Notes under the pieces: model-generated
The model's database searches: none
What the model was told of the DNA's origin: nothing
What the model saw: only the letters and a program-made list of their open reading frames with translations
Origin: an uncultured Phycisphaerae bacterium
Lineage (GTDB): Bacteria; Planctomycetota; Phycisphaerae; Phycisphaerales; SM1A02
DNA: 8,992 nt
Direction: 5' to 3'
Assembly: GCA_937899935.1 (NCBI GenBank)
Contig: CALCOW010000495.1
Location: forward strand, 1-8,992
Program-made: the position numbers and the translations under genes
Part shown: positions 1 to 7,065 of the stretch, in pieces
Layout of the letters: every line of letters starts with the position of its first letter
How positions within the stretch are numbered: the stretch's first letter is position 1

Positions 1-1
1 G

Positions 2-94
2 GTGACTTTTGATTCTCATCTCTTTGTCACGCCTCCAGAAGGACTATCGGTGGGCTACGTACCGATTGTGACGTGGCAGGGGATGAAGCCGTGA
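2..94 (+). CDS. C-terminal fragment of an unidentified protein (partial)
   Basis: From the first base of the window one + strand frame stays open for 30 codons and ends in TGA at 92-94. The product reads VTFDSHLFVTPPEGL and ends in VPIVTWQGMKP. The codon and residue mix looks coding, and the frame points towards the convergent metallopeptidase gene, whose stop lies 40 bp further on. This suggests the real 3' end of a gene that starts outside the window. No domain can be named from 30 residues. A chance open frame at the window edge remains possible, since 30 codons is short. Confidence 0.4.
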   Translation: MTFDSHLFVTPPEGLSVGYVPIVTWQGMKP

Positions 95-134
95 CATCGG
101 ATCCATAAGAGCGTACGTTTCAGTCGATGGTGAC

Positions 135-1145
135 TTATGGCCGGATCGCTTCGAGGGTACGGAGTTGCTCTTGAATAGGTAAATCCATGAAGGCCTCAAA
201 GTCTTCGTAAAATTGATCCTTGCTCTCGATGTTGAGATATTGTGCAAGCGCTGCTTCCCAGCCAAGCTCTTTAACGAGCGGATAAAATTCATTCTTAAGA
301 GAAGAGACGCTCTGGGTTGGAGACTGATGGATCATAAAAACAGTTGCCCAGGCACCAGAGTCATAGGCAAGTTCCAGGTAGTACTGAGCAACCTCTTCTG
401 GTGCGGTTTCAATTTCTTCCATATCTGCAATTGTGAAACCAGAGTGCCGCATGCGTTGTGCACGTTCCATGATCCAACTCATGACATCTTTCGGATCACG
501 CCGTCCATCGATCTTTGGTAGCCATGCTTCTATGAAGACCGCACCGCCTTCGGCCATCCAGGTTGGCATTGGGCCAACTGATTGTTGAAAGACGTGCGTG
601 TACTCGTGAATACCACGAAGTATTGGGTCTGGAATGGCATCTTCTTCGTAATACCATTCATGCACATTAATGAACACCAACTCCGCCATCCGTTGTTCTG
701 TATCACGGACATCAGAGAGGTAGGCTTCCGGTTCACCTCGCTCCATCACTTCGATGAAACGTCTGCGGGCATATGGTCGGCATTCAGTGACGGTTCGCTC
801 AGATGATGCAGTGCGCCAAGTACAGTACTTGTCAATGAATTGTTGTTTAGCATCTTCGCTGATGAGACGACCATCTTGTTGGCCGACCACCCAAACGTGT
901 GTTGGTCCATAGCTGCCCCAATAGGTGCGGGCGCGTTCGACCCCTTCCTGGATGTACGTAAGCCAGATCGGGTCGTAGCCATCGATAACATGATAGGTGG
1001 GACCAGATGATGTAAAAACCAGTGGATCGACATCTGCCCATGGGGAAGTTGAAACACCAGCATCTAAAACAGCTGTCTCAGGTGTTGTCGTTGAGCGGCA
1101 GCTGCCTAAGCAGGCTGTCATAAGCAACCAAGAGAGAGACCGCAT
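135..1145 (-). CDS. Putative secreted lipoprotein with HExxH zinc metallopeptidase motif
   Basis: 336-residue product when started at the ATG at 1143-1145. This start puts a signal peptide directly at the N-terminus: Met-Arg, a hydrophobic run, then lipobox Leu13-Gly-Ser-Cys16, so a membrane-anchored lipoprotein is likely. The frame is open up to a TTG at 1200-1202 followed by an ATG at 1197-1199. That would put about 19 extra polar residues ahead of the signal, so I prefer the inner start although no clear Shine-Dalgarno is seen. HEYTH (His180, Glu181, His184) followed by TWMAEGGA with Glu199 fits the gluzincin pattern: two His zinc ligands, a catalytic Glu, and a third Glu ligand in a WxxEG context, as in peptidase MA-like proteins. 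Cys108 and Cys122 could form a disulfide. The substrate is unknown. The fold is inferred from the motif only; an inactive relative is possible. Confidence 0.72.
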   Translation of the reverse strand: MRSLSWLLMTACLGSCRSTTTPETAVLDAGVSTSPWADVDPLVFTSSGPTYHVIDGYDPIWLTYIQEGVERARTYWGSYGPTHVWVVGQQDGRLISEDAKQQFIDKYCTWRTASSERTVTECRPYARRRFIEVMERGEPEAYLSDVRDTEQRMAELVFINVHEWYYEEDAIPDPILRGIHEYTHVFQQSVGPMPTWMAEGGAVFIEAWLPKIDGRRDPKDVMSWIMERAQRMRHSGFTIADMEEIETAPEEVAQYYLELAYDSGAWATVFMIHQSPTQSVSSLKNEFYPLVKELGWEAALAQYLNIESKDQFYEDFEAFMDLPIQEQLRTLEAIRP

Positions 1146-1161
1146 TATCTGATGAGGAAAA

Positions 1162-1172
1162 GACGTAAGAAG
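1162..1172 (-). promoter_or_regulatory. Shared 11-mer CTTCTTACGTC upstream of lipoprotein gene, copy 1
   Basis: On the minus strand CTTCTTACGTC lies 16 nt before the ATG of the metallopeptidase lipoprotein. The same 11-mer lies 17 nt before the ATG of the small lipoprotein at 3336-3815. Here it is preceded by AGAAGTG, so AGAAG and CTTCT form a short inverted repeat. The matching position suggests a common promoter or leader element, but 11-mer repeats are expected by chance in a window of this size. Confidence 0.25.
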
Positions 1173-1433
1173 CACTTCTGCTGATCCTTTGAGATTCATC
1201 AAGGCCGACCATTATTTATCTCATTGCGAGATGGCTGTCCCACAATACCACGATGCTGGCGGCATCACATCTGCGCTCGGCCATGCATGAAGAAAAGTCT
1301 CATCAACAACGGCTTGCCTCTGTGTCTCACGCGTGTCCACGGATTCCAATGGTCACAGATTGGATTACAGAGCGGTTTATTGAAAAGTAAGTAGAGATAA
1401 TTGGATGTGTTTGAGTTGCTGTTGAGAGATAGC

Positions 1434-2342
1434 TCAATCTGAGAAGTGGTCTTCTCCACGCGCCTTGGCTAGATCTATTTGCTTTTGCCGTTCTGCAAAG
1501 CGAGCTTTTTGATTGTCTGTGGTTTGGTGGTGGCAGTGGGGGCAACTGACGCCTTTGCGATATGATTCAGATTGCTTATCTGAAAGGTGAATCGGCCGGC
1601 GACATGCCCTACAAAGTTCATATTCGCCAGCTTCGAGACCGTGTCCGACGGAGACGCGCTGATCAAAAACAAAGCATTGCCCTGTCCAAAGACCTTGGTC
1701 TTCGGGGATCTGCTCGAGATATTTGAGGATGCCCCCTTCAAGATGATAGACCTCACGAACACCAGCCTGTTTAAGCAGCGCCGTCGATTTCTCGCAACGA
1801 ATGCCACCAGTGCAGAACATTGCAACGCGGGGCTGTTTCGATGCGTCAATATGGTCATTGAGCCATTGAGGAAAGTCCCCAAAGGACTGGATATCTGGGT
1901 TGATTGCGTTCTTGAATGACCCAATTTCAACCTCATAGTCATTGCGCGTATCAATGACGATGACATTTGGATCGCTAATCAATTCATTCCAGTCTTTTGG
2001 TTTGACGTATGTTCCAGACAGTTGGGTGGGATCAACATCAGGCACACCCATAGTGATAATTTCTTTTTTCAATCGAACTCGAATTTTACGAAATGGTTGC
2101 TCTTCCGCAGTTGATTCCTTCCAGGTTAGTTCAAAAAAGCGAGGATCACTTTTGAGAAGGTTAAGGACATTCATCACACCTGGGGGCGTTCCAGAAATCG
2201 TGGCATTGATACCTTCTGGTGCAAGAAGGACAATGCCGCGGACGTCATTTGTCTCACAGCAGTTCTTAACCTTCTCTTGAATGGCAGCCAGATCATCGAG
2301 TCTAGTGAACTGGTAGAAGTTGGCAATCAGAATGTCGTTCAA
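1434..2342 (-). CDS. trhO: tRNA uridine(34) 5-hydroxylase TrhO (rhodanese family, formerly UPF0176/YceA)
   Basis: 302-residue cytosolic protein. TrhO proteins carry out the O2-dependent hydroxylation of wobble uridine-34 in certain tRNAs to 5-hydroxyuridine, the first step towards cmo5U or mcmo5U. Residues 1-95 look like the family's N-terminal domain (IANFYQF, then GIVLLAPEGINATISG). Residues 115-215 are the rhodanese domain, with DTRNDYE at 131-137 and the hallmark loop CTGGIRCEKS, catalytic Cys177 and second Cys183. A C-terminal section has paired cysteines CRAC (244, 247) and CPHC (267, 270), probably a small metal-binding knuckle, then a charged tail. The start is TTG at 2340-2342, supported by GGAG six bases upstream; no nearby ATG would keep the N-terminal domain. 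It stands alone and is divergent from the GH18 gene. E. coli TrhO is longer, about 350 residues. Confidence 0.93.
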   Translation of the reverse strand: MNDILIANFYQFTRLDDLAAIQEKVKNCCETNDVRGIVLLAPEGINATISGTPPGVMNVLNLLKSDPRFFELTWKESTAEEQPFRKIRVRLKKEIITMGVPDVDPTQLSGTYVKPKDWNELISDPNVIVIDTRNDYEVEIGSFKNAINPDIQSFGDFPQWLNDHIDASKQPRVAMFCTGGIRCEKSTALLKQAGVREVYHLEGGILKYLEQIPEDQGLWTGQCFVFDQRVSVGHGLEAGEYELCRACRRPIHLSDKQSESYRKGVSCPHCHHQTTDNQKARFAERQKQIDLAKARGEDHFSD

Positions 2343-2377
2343 AGGCGGCTCCGTAGCAACTGGTGCTTCTGACTGGC

Positions 2378-2385
2378 ATTATAAT
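2378..2385. promoter_or_regulatory. Possible overlapping divergent -10 elements (ATTATAAT)
   Basis: The sequence ATTATAAT holds a perfect TATAAT on the + strand (2380-2385) and another on the minus strand (2378-2383). It sits between the divergent trhO (start 2342) and GH18 lipoprotein (start 2468) genes, at plausible distances for both. No convincing -35 hexamer stands 16-18 bp away on either side, so this rests on the -10 match and position alone. Confidence 0.33.
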
Positions 2386-2467
2386 GATGTGATGCTTTGC
2401 TTGCCCAATGGCTTGTGATTCTAGGAAGGTGTCACACGAGCTTCACTTACAAACAAATGGTTTATCT

Positions 2468-3325
2468 ATGTTTTCAAAGATATTGGCGTTACTTATGGTC
2501 GGTGGAATGTGTTTGAGTTGCCAGTCAACCAAAAATACCACCGTAACATTCATACCATTATCGAACACGAACCAATTCAAAGTCATCGGTTTCTTTGGTG
2601 GCGGTGAATGGAGATTTGATCATTTGACTCATTTCATTCCCGGCTTTCTCGGTTTCGATGGAGATGGAAATCTTTCAGCCTGGGACTTAAGTGATGTGGT
2701 AGCCCAGGCGCACTCCAAGCAAGTTAAAGTCATTGTGAGCTTTGATGGAGAGCATTGGGAAAAGAACTTCGCACCGATGAGTGACAACGCCGACGGATCT
2801 CGAGATCGCTTCATCGCTAATCTGACTCAGTACCTCTCCGAGCAAGATATCGATGGTGTTGACTTTGATTGGGAAATTGGCGGCGGATTTTCGCCTCATT
2901 ATCAGAAACAATACAGTGATCTCGTGATTGCGACGGCCGCATCTTTGCGCCCGCTAGGAAAGACCGTCAGCATTGATGTGTATTTTCGAGATGAGCTCAA
3001 CCCTCAAGGTCTTGCAGCAGTCGATTGGATTCAATTAATGGCGTATCAAGGTCTTGATGAGATGCACGCCATGATTGACTACTGGCGATCGAAAGGAGTT
3101 CCGCCAGAGAAGATAGTGATTGGTATGGCAGTAGGTTGGGGTGATGCCAATGAGGGGTTCGACCATGATCTAGTGAAAAGCAAAACTGAGTATGCGATCA
3201 AAAAAAATTATGCTGGAGTGATGCTATTTCGAACAGATCTAGATACAACTTCGCGCGATTCAATGCTTCGCGTTGTATCTGATGTCATCAAGCATACGTA
3301 TGCTCAAGAAGTTGCCAATAACTGA
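2468..3325 (+). CDS. Glycoside hydrolase family 18 (chitinase-like) lipoprotein
   Basis: 285 residues from the ATG at 2468, giving a signal peptide (MFSKILALLMVGGMCLSC) with Cys18 as likely lipidation site; the -3 residue is Cys rather than the usual Leu. An upstream in-frame ATG at 2408 adds 20 polar residues and hides the signal, so I reject it. Neither start has a clear Shine-Dalgarno. The mature protein is one compact GH18-type barrel: beta-4 carries DGVDFDWE (129-136), the DxxDxDxE signature with proton donor Glu136. Other family strands are KVIGFFGG (38-45), VKVIVSFDG (86-94), VDWIQLMAYQG (185-195) and IVIGMAVGWG (216-225). GH18 enzymes cleave beta-1,4 GlcNAc linkages such as chitin by substrate-assisted catalysis. 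The beta-6 motif reads MAYQ rather than MxYD, and beta-8 ends VMLF without the usual Trp, so substrate or activity may differ. No binding modules are attached. Confidence 0.88.
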   Translation: MFSKILALLMVGGMCLSCQSTKNTTVTFIPLSNTNQFKVIGFFGGGEWRFDHLTHFIPGFLGFDGDGNLSAWDLSDVVAQAHSKQVKVIVSFDGEHWEKNFAPMSDNADGSRDRFIANLTQYLSEQDIDGVDFDWEIGGGFSPHYQKQYSDLVIATAASLRPLGKTVSIDVYFRDELNPQGLAAVDWIQLMAYQGLDEMHAMIDYWRSKGVPPEKIVIGMAVGWGDANEGFDHDLVKSKTEYAIKKNYAGVMLFRTDLDTTSRDSMLRVVSDVIKHTYAQEVANN

Positions 3326-3342
3326 ACAGTTAGGTTCAGTTA
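3319..3342. terminator. Inverted repeat covering both convergent stop codons
   Basis: TAACTGAAC (3319-3327), a 6-base loop AGTTAG, and GTTCAGTTA (3334-3342) form a perfect 9-bp stem. The GH18 stop TGA (3323-3325) lies in the left arm. The opposite-strand stop of the small lipoprotein (complement of 3336-3338) lies in the right arm. A hairpin would form in both transcripts, so a bidirectional terminator or decay-protecting hairpin is plausible. The stem has only three G-C pairs and no T-tract follows on either strand, so intrinsic termination would be weak. Confidence 0.45.
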
Positions 3343-3815
3343 GTAGGGCTGCACTCATCTAAGATCCGATTAAAAGTTTGTCGTGGTTGTGCCGTCGTCA
3401 TGCCACCAGAAACACGCTTGTCACCTTCCCAGATGTAGTAGTTCTGGCATTGGAAGCAGATCAGATAATCGACACGAACACCTTCCGTCTCAACAGATAT
3501 TGCATGACGGGGGTTAAAGCAATCAATCGGCGTGCCGCGCCATTGGTCGATACCATCGTCAAGTGCCTTAAAGAGTTTTTCACGCGTTGCGAGTGACTTG
3601 ACGGAACACTGTTTGAGAATCACCCATCCGTGTAAGAGATCGGCGCCTTGGGGGACTGGCTCTCCTGGATAGCGATCGCCATCAAGAAGATAGAGTGTAA
3701 AAGACCCTTTAAGTCGAGGGTCAGAATTGCTTTCATGAGTAATGTTGCTGGACTTATTTGAGCAGCACGCCAGCATAAAACAAAGCGTAAGAAAGAGGCT
3801 ATAGCTAAATCTCAT
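3336..3815 (-). CDS. Small Cys-containing lipoprotein of unknown function
   Basis: 159 residues. The ATG at 3813-3815 has a good Shine-Dalgarno (AGGAG, eight bases upstream). A short hydrophobic signal ends in Met14-Leu-Ala-Cys17-Cys18, a credible lipobox, so the product should be exported and lipidated. After a Ser/Asn-rich linker the body (about 36-159) contains DCFNPRHAI at 98-106 and, 17 residues later, LICFQCQNYYIWEG (118-131). Cys99, Cys120, Cys123, Arg103 and His104 would be good candidates for conserved metal or redox positions. I have the impression that CxPRH plus CFxC recurs in uncharacterised bacterial proteins, but I cannot name a family or role. The gene lies 65 bp downstream of the histidine kinase on the same strand, so co-transcription is possible. 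It ends 10 bp from the GH18 stop. Confidence 0.8.
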   Translation of the reverse strand: MRFSYSLFLTLCFMLACCSNKSSNITHESNSDPRLKGSFTLYLLDGDRYPGEPVPQGADLLHGWVILKQCSVKSLATREKLFKALDDGIDQWRGTPIDCFNPRHAISVETEGVRVDYLICFQCQNYYIWEGDKRVSGGMTTAQPRQTFNRILDECSPTN

Positions 3816-3832
3816 GGCAACAACTCCTGTCC

Positions 3833-3843
3833 GACGTAAGAAG
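3833..3843 (-). promoter_or_regulatory. Shared 11-mer CTTCTTACGTC upstream of lipoprotein gene, copy 2
   Basis: Second copy of the 11-mer found before the metallopeptidase lipoprotein, here 17 nt before the ATG at 3815 and just upstream of the AGGAG ribosome site. Its regulatory meaning is inferred only from the matching position in the two leaders. Confidence 0.25.
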
Positions 3844-3857
3844 TTATGTCTTGCGTC
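3833..3857. repeat. Imperfect inverted repeat between kinase and lipoprotein genes
   Basis: GACGTAAGA (3833-3841), loop AGTTATG, TCTTGCGTC (3849-3857): nine pairs with one T/G position. It fills much of the 65-bp gap between the kinase stop and the small lipoprotein start, ending 17 nt before that start codon. The left arm holds most of the CTTCTTACGTC element that also precedes the metallopeptidase lipoprotein. It could be an operator, a leader hairpin or a weak terminator for the kinase gene. No T-tract follows. Confidence 0.35.
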
Positions 3858-3880
3858 ATTGAGTTAATCAGAATGAACGG

Positions 3881-5803
3881 TTATTCAATATCTAGCATGT
3901 TCGAGATCGATTCAATCAGCCGCTCTAAATCAAATGGTTTATAGAGCAAGATCGTGGTCTCAGAATCGTCAATTGTGAAACTACTATTACCAGTGATAAA
4001 AATAACTGGAATCTCTTTCTTCCAATAGGCACGAAGATCGGCAGCCAACTCATCCCCTCGTCCGCCTGGAAGATCGATATCCATGACCATTAGATCAGGT
4101 TGAGAAGCGGTGCCCGTTGCCAGTACTTGCGCGGCATCTTCAGCGACCTCTACGTGATGCCCTGTGATAGCGATGGCACTTTTGAGCATGGGGCGCAATA
4201 GGGGATGATCCTCCGCGAGAAGAATGTTCGACGGCATAACACTCTCGCCAATGGCCGTTAAGGCCTCAGGCCCCGTTTGTGTTGTGTGCTCAGGCAATTC
4301 AATTTGAACTGATGTTCCGTAATCAACTTGTGATTCAATTGAAACGGTACCATTGCAATCGTCCACGAATTTTTTGACAGTTGAAAGACCTAGGCCAGTT
4401 CCTTTTTCGCCCTTCGTCGTGAAGAATGGTTCGAAGATCATCTCTAATGACTCTTTATCAATGCCATATCCAGTATCGGTAACTGCAATCAATAATTTAG
4501 GTTCAATACCACTATGAGAAGAAGTTCGAGTGGCGTTTATCTCCAGTGTGCCGCCCTGGCTCATGGCATCGCGAGCATTGAGGATGAGGTTCAAGATTGC
4601 CTGTTGTAGTTGCTCAGGGTTGAGATAGACAGTATCCGTGTCGGCTAGATCTATGTTGCAACTGACTTGTATCGAAGTTGGTATGGAGGGCTGTACGAGC
4701 TGCAGGGTCTCGGTCAGTAATTTGTTGACCTGGGTGATCTGTCGTTCGCTCTTAATGGGTCGCCCAAGTTGGAGCATATTCTGAGTCAAAGTACGTGCTC
4801 GCAGTACAGCAACATCGACTGTATGAAGTGAATCTAAAGTTTCTTTAGGTAGTTCCTTATTCAATTGTTGTATTGAGGTGTGGCTTTTGATGATGGTGAG
4901 AACGTTATTAATGTCATGGGCGAAGCCGCCAGCAATGAGACCTAATGCTTCACGTTTCTGAGCATGAAGGAGTGTTGCCTCTAAGGTTTTGTGAGCACTG
5001 ATGTCTACAACACTGCCGACCGCTCTCAGTGGTTTGTTATCATCATCGCGTCGTACAATGATTCCACGTTCTTTGACCCAGCGGTAATGCTCACTGTCTT
5101 GATATTGGATCCGGTATTCAAGTTCAAAAGTGGCTTGTAGTTGATTCCAGTGAAGCTCCCAGGCTCGAAACACTCCATCTCGATCTTCAGGGTGGATATT
5201 TGAGCGTTGTGGTGGAATTGAGCCAGCGCCATCGCCAAGTAGTTGGCTTGTTTTCTCACCAAAAAACGATTCAATAACACTCCCATTGAGATCGAACTGA
5301 TAATCCCAAACACCTTCATCAGTAGCGTCAAAAATAAGTTGAAGTCGTTCTTGCCCCTCACGAATCATTCTCTCTGCTTCTATTCGATCTGAGATCTCAC
5401 GAATGAAACCACTGAAGCCAAGTCCGTGTTTGGTTCGGATTGGATTAATAGAGAGTTCAACGGGGAAGCGACGGCCGTCTCGGTTAATGGATTCAATTTC
5501 GATACGCTGTCCCAGGACAGGACCATCACCAGTTTTGAGATAATGGGCCATTCCTCGCGTATGTGCTTCCCCAAATTCAGGTGGTATGATGGTATCCGTG
5601 AGTTTAAGGCCAATTGCTTCATGAGCCGACCAGCCAAAAAGCTTTTCCGCGCCGCTATTCCACATCACAATTCGACTCTCAACATCACAGGTAATGACAG
5701 CATCGAGAGCTGTATCTACTAATTGTTGGAGTTGTTGCGCAGCATCGGCAATTGGGAGGACAGGGCCCCGCGGTTCAGAAGTTGAATCTTTACTGTCTGC
5801 CAT
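3881..5803 (-). CDS. Cytosolic hybrid histidine kinase (PAS-PAS-HisKA-HATPase-REC)
   Basis: 640 residues with no transmembrane segment, so a soluble sensor. PAS 1 covers about 22-145 (AVITCDVESRIVMWN, then a PAC-like end with FIREISDR). PAS 2 with PAC covers about 150-275 (NIHPEDRDGVF, RYRWV-type beta strands, VVDISAHK). The dimerisation and phosphoacceptor helix has the H-box GGFAHDINN with His296. The ATPase domain shows N-box NLILNARDAM (405-414), G1 DTGYG (443-447), F-box FEPFF (457-461) and G2 GTGLGLS (468-474). A receiver domain follows from about 525, with acidic pocket Glu531/Asp532, phosphoacceptor Asp575 in VMDIDLPGG, Thr604 and Lys622 in YKPF. All catalytic residues are present. 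There is no Hpt or DNA-binding output domain, so phosphate probably goes through a separate Hpt or regulator elsewhere, or the REC tunes the kinase. The PAS ligand is unknown. The ATG at 5801-5803 lacks a clear Shine-Dalgarno. Confidence 0.95.
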   Translation of the reverse strand: MADSKDSTSEPRGPVLPIADAAQQLQQLVDTALDAVITCDVESRIVMWNSGAEKLFGWSAHEAIGLKLTDTIIPPEFGEAHTRGMAHYLKTGDGPVLGQRIEIESINRDGRRFPVELSINPIRTKHGLGFSGFIREISDRIEAERMIREGQERLQLIFDATDEGVWDYQFDLNGSVIESFFGEKTSQLLGDGAGSIPPQRSNIHPEDRDGVFRAWELHWNQLQATFELEYRIQYQDSEHYRWVKERGIIVRRDDDNKPLRAVGSVVDISAHKTLEATLLHAQKREALGLIAGGFAHDINNVLTIIKSHTSIQQLNKELPKETLDSLHTVDVAVLRARTLTQNMLQLGRPIKSERQITQVNKLLTETLQLVQPSIPTSIQVSCNIDLADTDTVYLNPEQLQQAILNLILNARDAMSQGGTLEINATRTSSHSGIEPKLLIAVTDTGYGIDKESLEMIFEPFFTTKGEKGTGLGLSTVKKFVDDCNGTVSIESQVDYGTSVQIELPEHTTQTGPEALTAIGESVMPSNILLAEDHPLLRPMLKSAIAITGHHVEVAEDAAQVLATGTASQPDLMVMDIDLPGGRGDELAADLRAYWKKEIPVIFITGNSSFTIDDSETTILLYKPFDLERLIESISNMLDIE

Positions 5804-5998
5804 CAGTCAGCGTATGGTAGTCATTGAAATCAGTTGCTCAAATAGCTATCTAATTTTCACGCATTTTTCGTTGTCAGCGGCCAAAAAGGCCGAACTGGGA
5901 GCCCAGCAGATTCAGGAATAAGTACAAATACGACGGCAAAGAATTTGATAGGCTAAAAATAACAGATCGCTTTAGATTGCAATACAGCAAGGAATAGT
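5804..5998. promoter_or_regulatory. Divergent intergenic region, probably holding promoters for both flanking genes
   Basis: 195 bp separate the kinase start (minus) from the FAD oxidoreductase start (plus), so promoters of both should lie here. I found no convincing -35/-10 pair by eye. It contains the perfect palindrome ATAGCTAT (5842-5849) on the AT-rich side, two tandem GC-rich inverted repeats near the middle, and the AAGGA ribosome site of the oxidoreductase (5989-5993). Confidence 0.5.
5878..5906. repeat. Two tandem GC-rich inverted repeats
   Basis: CGGCC-AAAAA-GGCCG (5878-5892) is a perfect 5-bp stem with an A5 loop. Two bases later CTGGG-AG-CCCAG (5895-5906) is a second perfect inverted repeat. 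They form a compact GC-rich block in an otherwise AT-leaning divergent spacer. No T-tract follows on either side, which argues against a classical terminator. A protein-binding site or leader structure is possible but untested. Confidence 0.4.
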
Positions 5999-6991
5999 AT
6001 GTGCGTGAAACGTCATTCAGTTGTTATCGTCGGAGCAGGATTAGCTGGGCTCACAGCGGGACGGGATCTCAGTGAGGCGGGGCATGACATTTTAATTCTT
6101 GAAAAGGCAAGAGGCCCAGGTGGGCGGACGTGTACACGACGTGGCAATTCGAATGCACGCCTGGATCATGGTTGTCAGTTCATTTCATCAGCTTCACGGC
6201 AACCAGGTTCTGACGTCGCCGCTTGGAGAAGATCGAAGCTGATGGTGCCCTGGAACGCCAAGCAGTCGCCAGGATCGCCAACCCCAGAATTTGCTGGGGA
6301 TCATTGGGCAGTTGGAACGCCTACGATGAGTGTGGTCGCCAAACAACTCGCCCGAGGCCTCAATCTACTGACACAGTGGCAGGTTGATTCCATCGAGCGA
6401 TCTGGAACTGGATGGTGTCTCACAGAAAAAGATGGATTGAGAAGCTATGAGTCAGATCTTGTGATCTTGGCAGCGCCAGCACCACAAGTCCTAAGTTTGC
6501 TTGGTGAAAATACATTTTGCGAACGTGAACGGCTTCACCATGCGAGTTATCACCCCGTGTGGTCATTACTTCTAGAAGGGCCAGATATACCTGCGTTGCC
6601 TTTTGACTTCTATGGTTCGCAGACAGAGCCAATTCAGTGGTTGATTGCTCAACATGCTCGCCCTGATCGCGCTCCGGATCGTGCATGGGTTGGCCTAGCT
6701 TCCTATGCTTGGAGCCTTGAACACTTGGAAGAGAGCCACGCCGTAGTTGTTGATGAGTTACTTGCATCGGCGAATCGCCTGGCTGGCGTCAAGCTCTCAG
6801 GTACCGGTAAAGTACATCGGTGGCGCTATGGCGTCGTTTCAAATCCGGTCGGTATACCCGTGTTAGTTGATACAGATCAACAGCTTCTTGCATGTGGTGA
6901 CTGGTGTCTCGGCCAAACAGTGGAGCATGCCGTCCAGAGTGGCCACGAAGCAGCTCGTGCAGCGATGCGCGTTCTCTCATGTGATGATTGA
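5999..6991 (+). CDS. Renalase-like FAD-dependent oxidoreductase (amine oxidase superfamily)
   Basis: 330 residues, cytosolic. The ATG at 5999 has AAGGA five bases upstream. The N-terminal Rossmann FAD site reads VVIVGAGLAGLTAG (Gly12, Gly14, Gly17), with Glu35 at the end of beta-2 for the ribose, then the GPGGRTCTRR stretch (39-48) and DHGCQF (56-61) typical of renalase-like proteins. The C-terminal FAD motif is ACGDWCLGQTVEHAVQSG, with Asp301. The middle (LVILAAPAPQVLSLL) matches the substrate-domain strand of the same group. Characterised renalases oxidise aberrant NAD(P)H isomers back to NAD(P)+, while other superfamily members act on amines or carotenoid precursors, so substrate is open. 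The gene lies 74 bp upstream of the diaminopropionate lyase in the same direction, so the two may share a transcript. A simple 'amine oxidase' label would overstate what is known. Confidence 0.85.
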   Translation: MCVKRHSVVIVGAGLAGLTAGRDLSEAGHDILILEKARGPGGRTCTRRGNSNARLDHGCQFISSASRQPGSDVAAWRRSKLMVPWNAKQSPGSPTPEFAGDHWAVGTPTMSVVAKQLARGLNLLTQWQVDSIERSGTGWCLTEKDGLRSYESDLVILAAPAPQVLSLLGENTFCERERLHHASYHPVWSLLLEGPDIPALPFDFYGSQTEPIQWLIAQHARPDRAPDRAWVGLASYAWSLEHLEESHAVVVDELLASANRLAGVKLSGTGKVHRWRYGVVSNPVGIPVLVDTDQQLLACGDWCLGQTVEHAVQSGHEAARAAMRVLSCDD

Positions 6992-7024
6992 AATCAACGG
7001 CTTCTGTCTGATCACAGGTTGTCT

Positions 7025-7029
7025 AGGAG
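7025..7029 (+). promoter_or_regulatory. Strong AGGAG ribosome site placed oddly for the lyase start
   Basis: AGGAG lies 36 bases before the TTG assumed as start, too far to serve it. In the lyase frame the codons at normal spacing are ATC (7036), ACG (7039) and ATT (7042). ATT is a known rare start, as in infC. Either one of these is used or the motif is a coincidence. Confidence 0.35.
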
Positions 7030-7065
7030 ATCAGTATCACGATTCATCGGCATTGTCATAACGAC

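Noticed and set aside
1200..1202. TTG (or ATG 1197-1199) as start of the metallopeptidase lipoprotein
   Set aside because: It would place about 19 polar residues before an otherwise classical lipoprotein signal; the ATG at 1145 gives a normal signal peptide.
1422..1437. Hairpin TTGAG-AGATAG-CTCAA at the trhO stop codon as a terminator
   Set aside because: Only a 5-bp, AT-containing stem with no T-tract; too weak and likely by chance.
2408..2410. ATG 2408 as start of the GH18 protein
   Set aside because: It adds a hydrophilic 20-residue leader ahead of the signal peptide and has no ribosome site; ATG 2468 is better.
5807..5824. Five-codon upstream reading frame (ATG to TGA) ending just before the kinase start
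   Set aside because: No ribosome site and very short; such frames are common by chance.
5945..5977. TTGATA plus TTAGAT as a promoter for the FAD oxidoreductase
   Set aside because: The spacer is about 21 bp and the -10 match is poor.
6867..7061. Open frame of 64 codons spanning the end of the oxidoreductase gene
   Set aside because: Overlaps the real gene in another frame, with no recognisable protein features.
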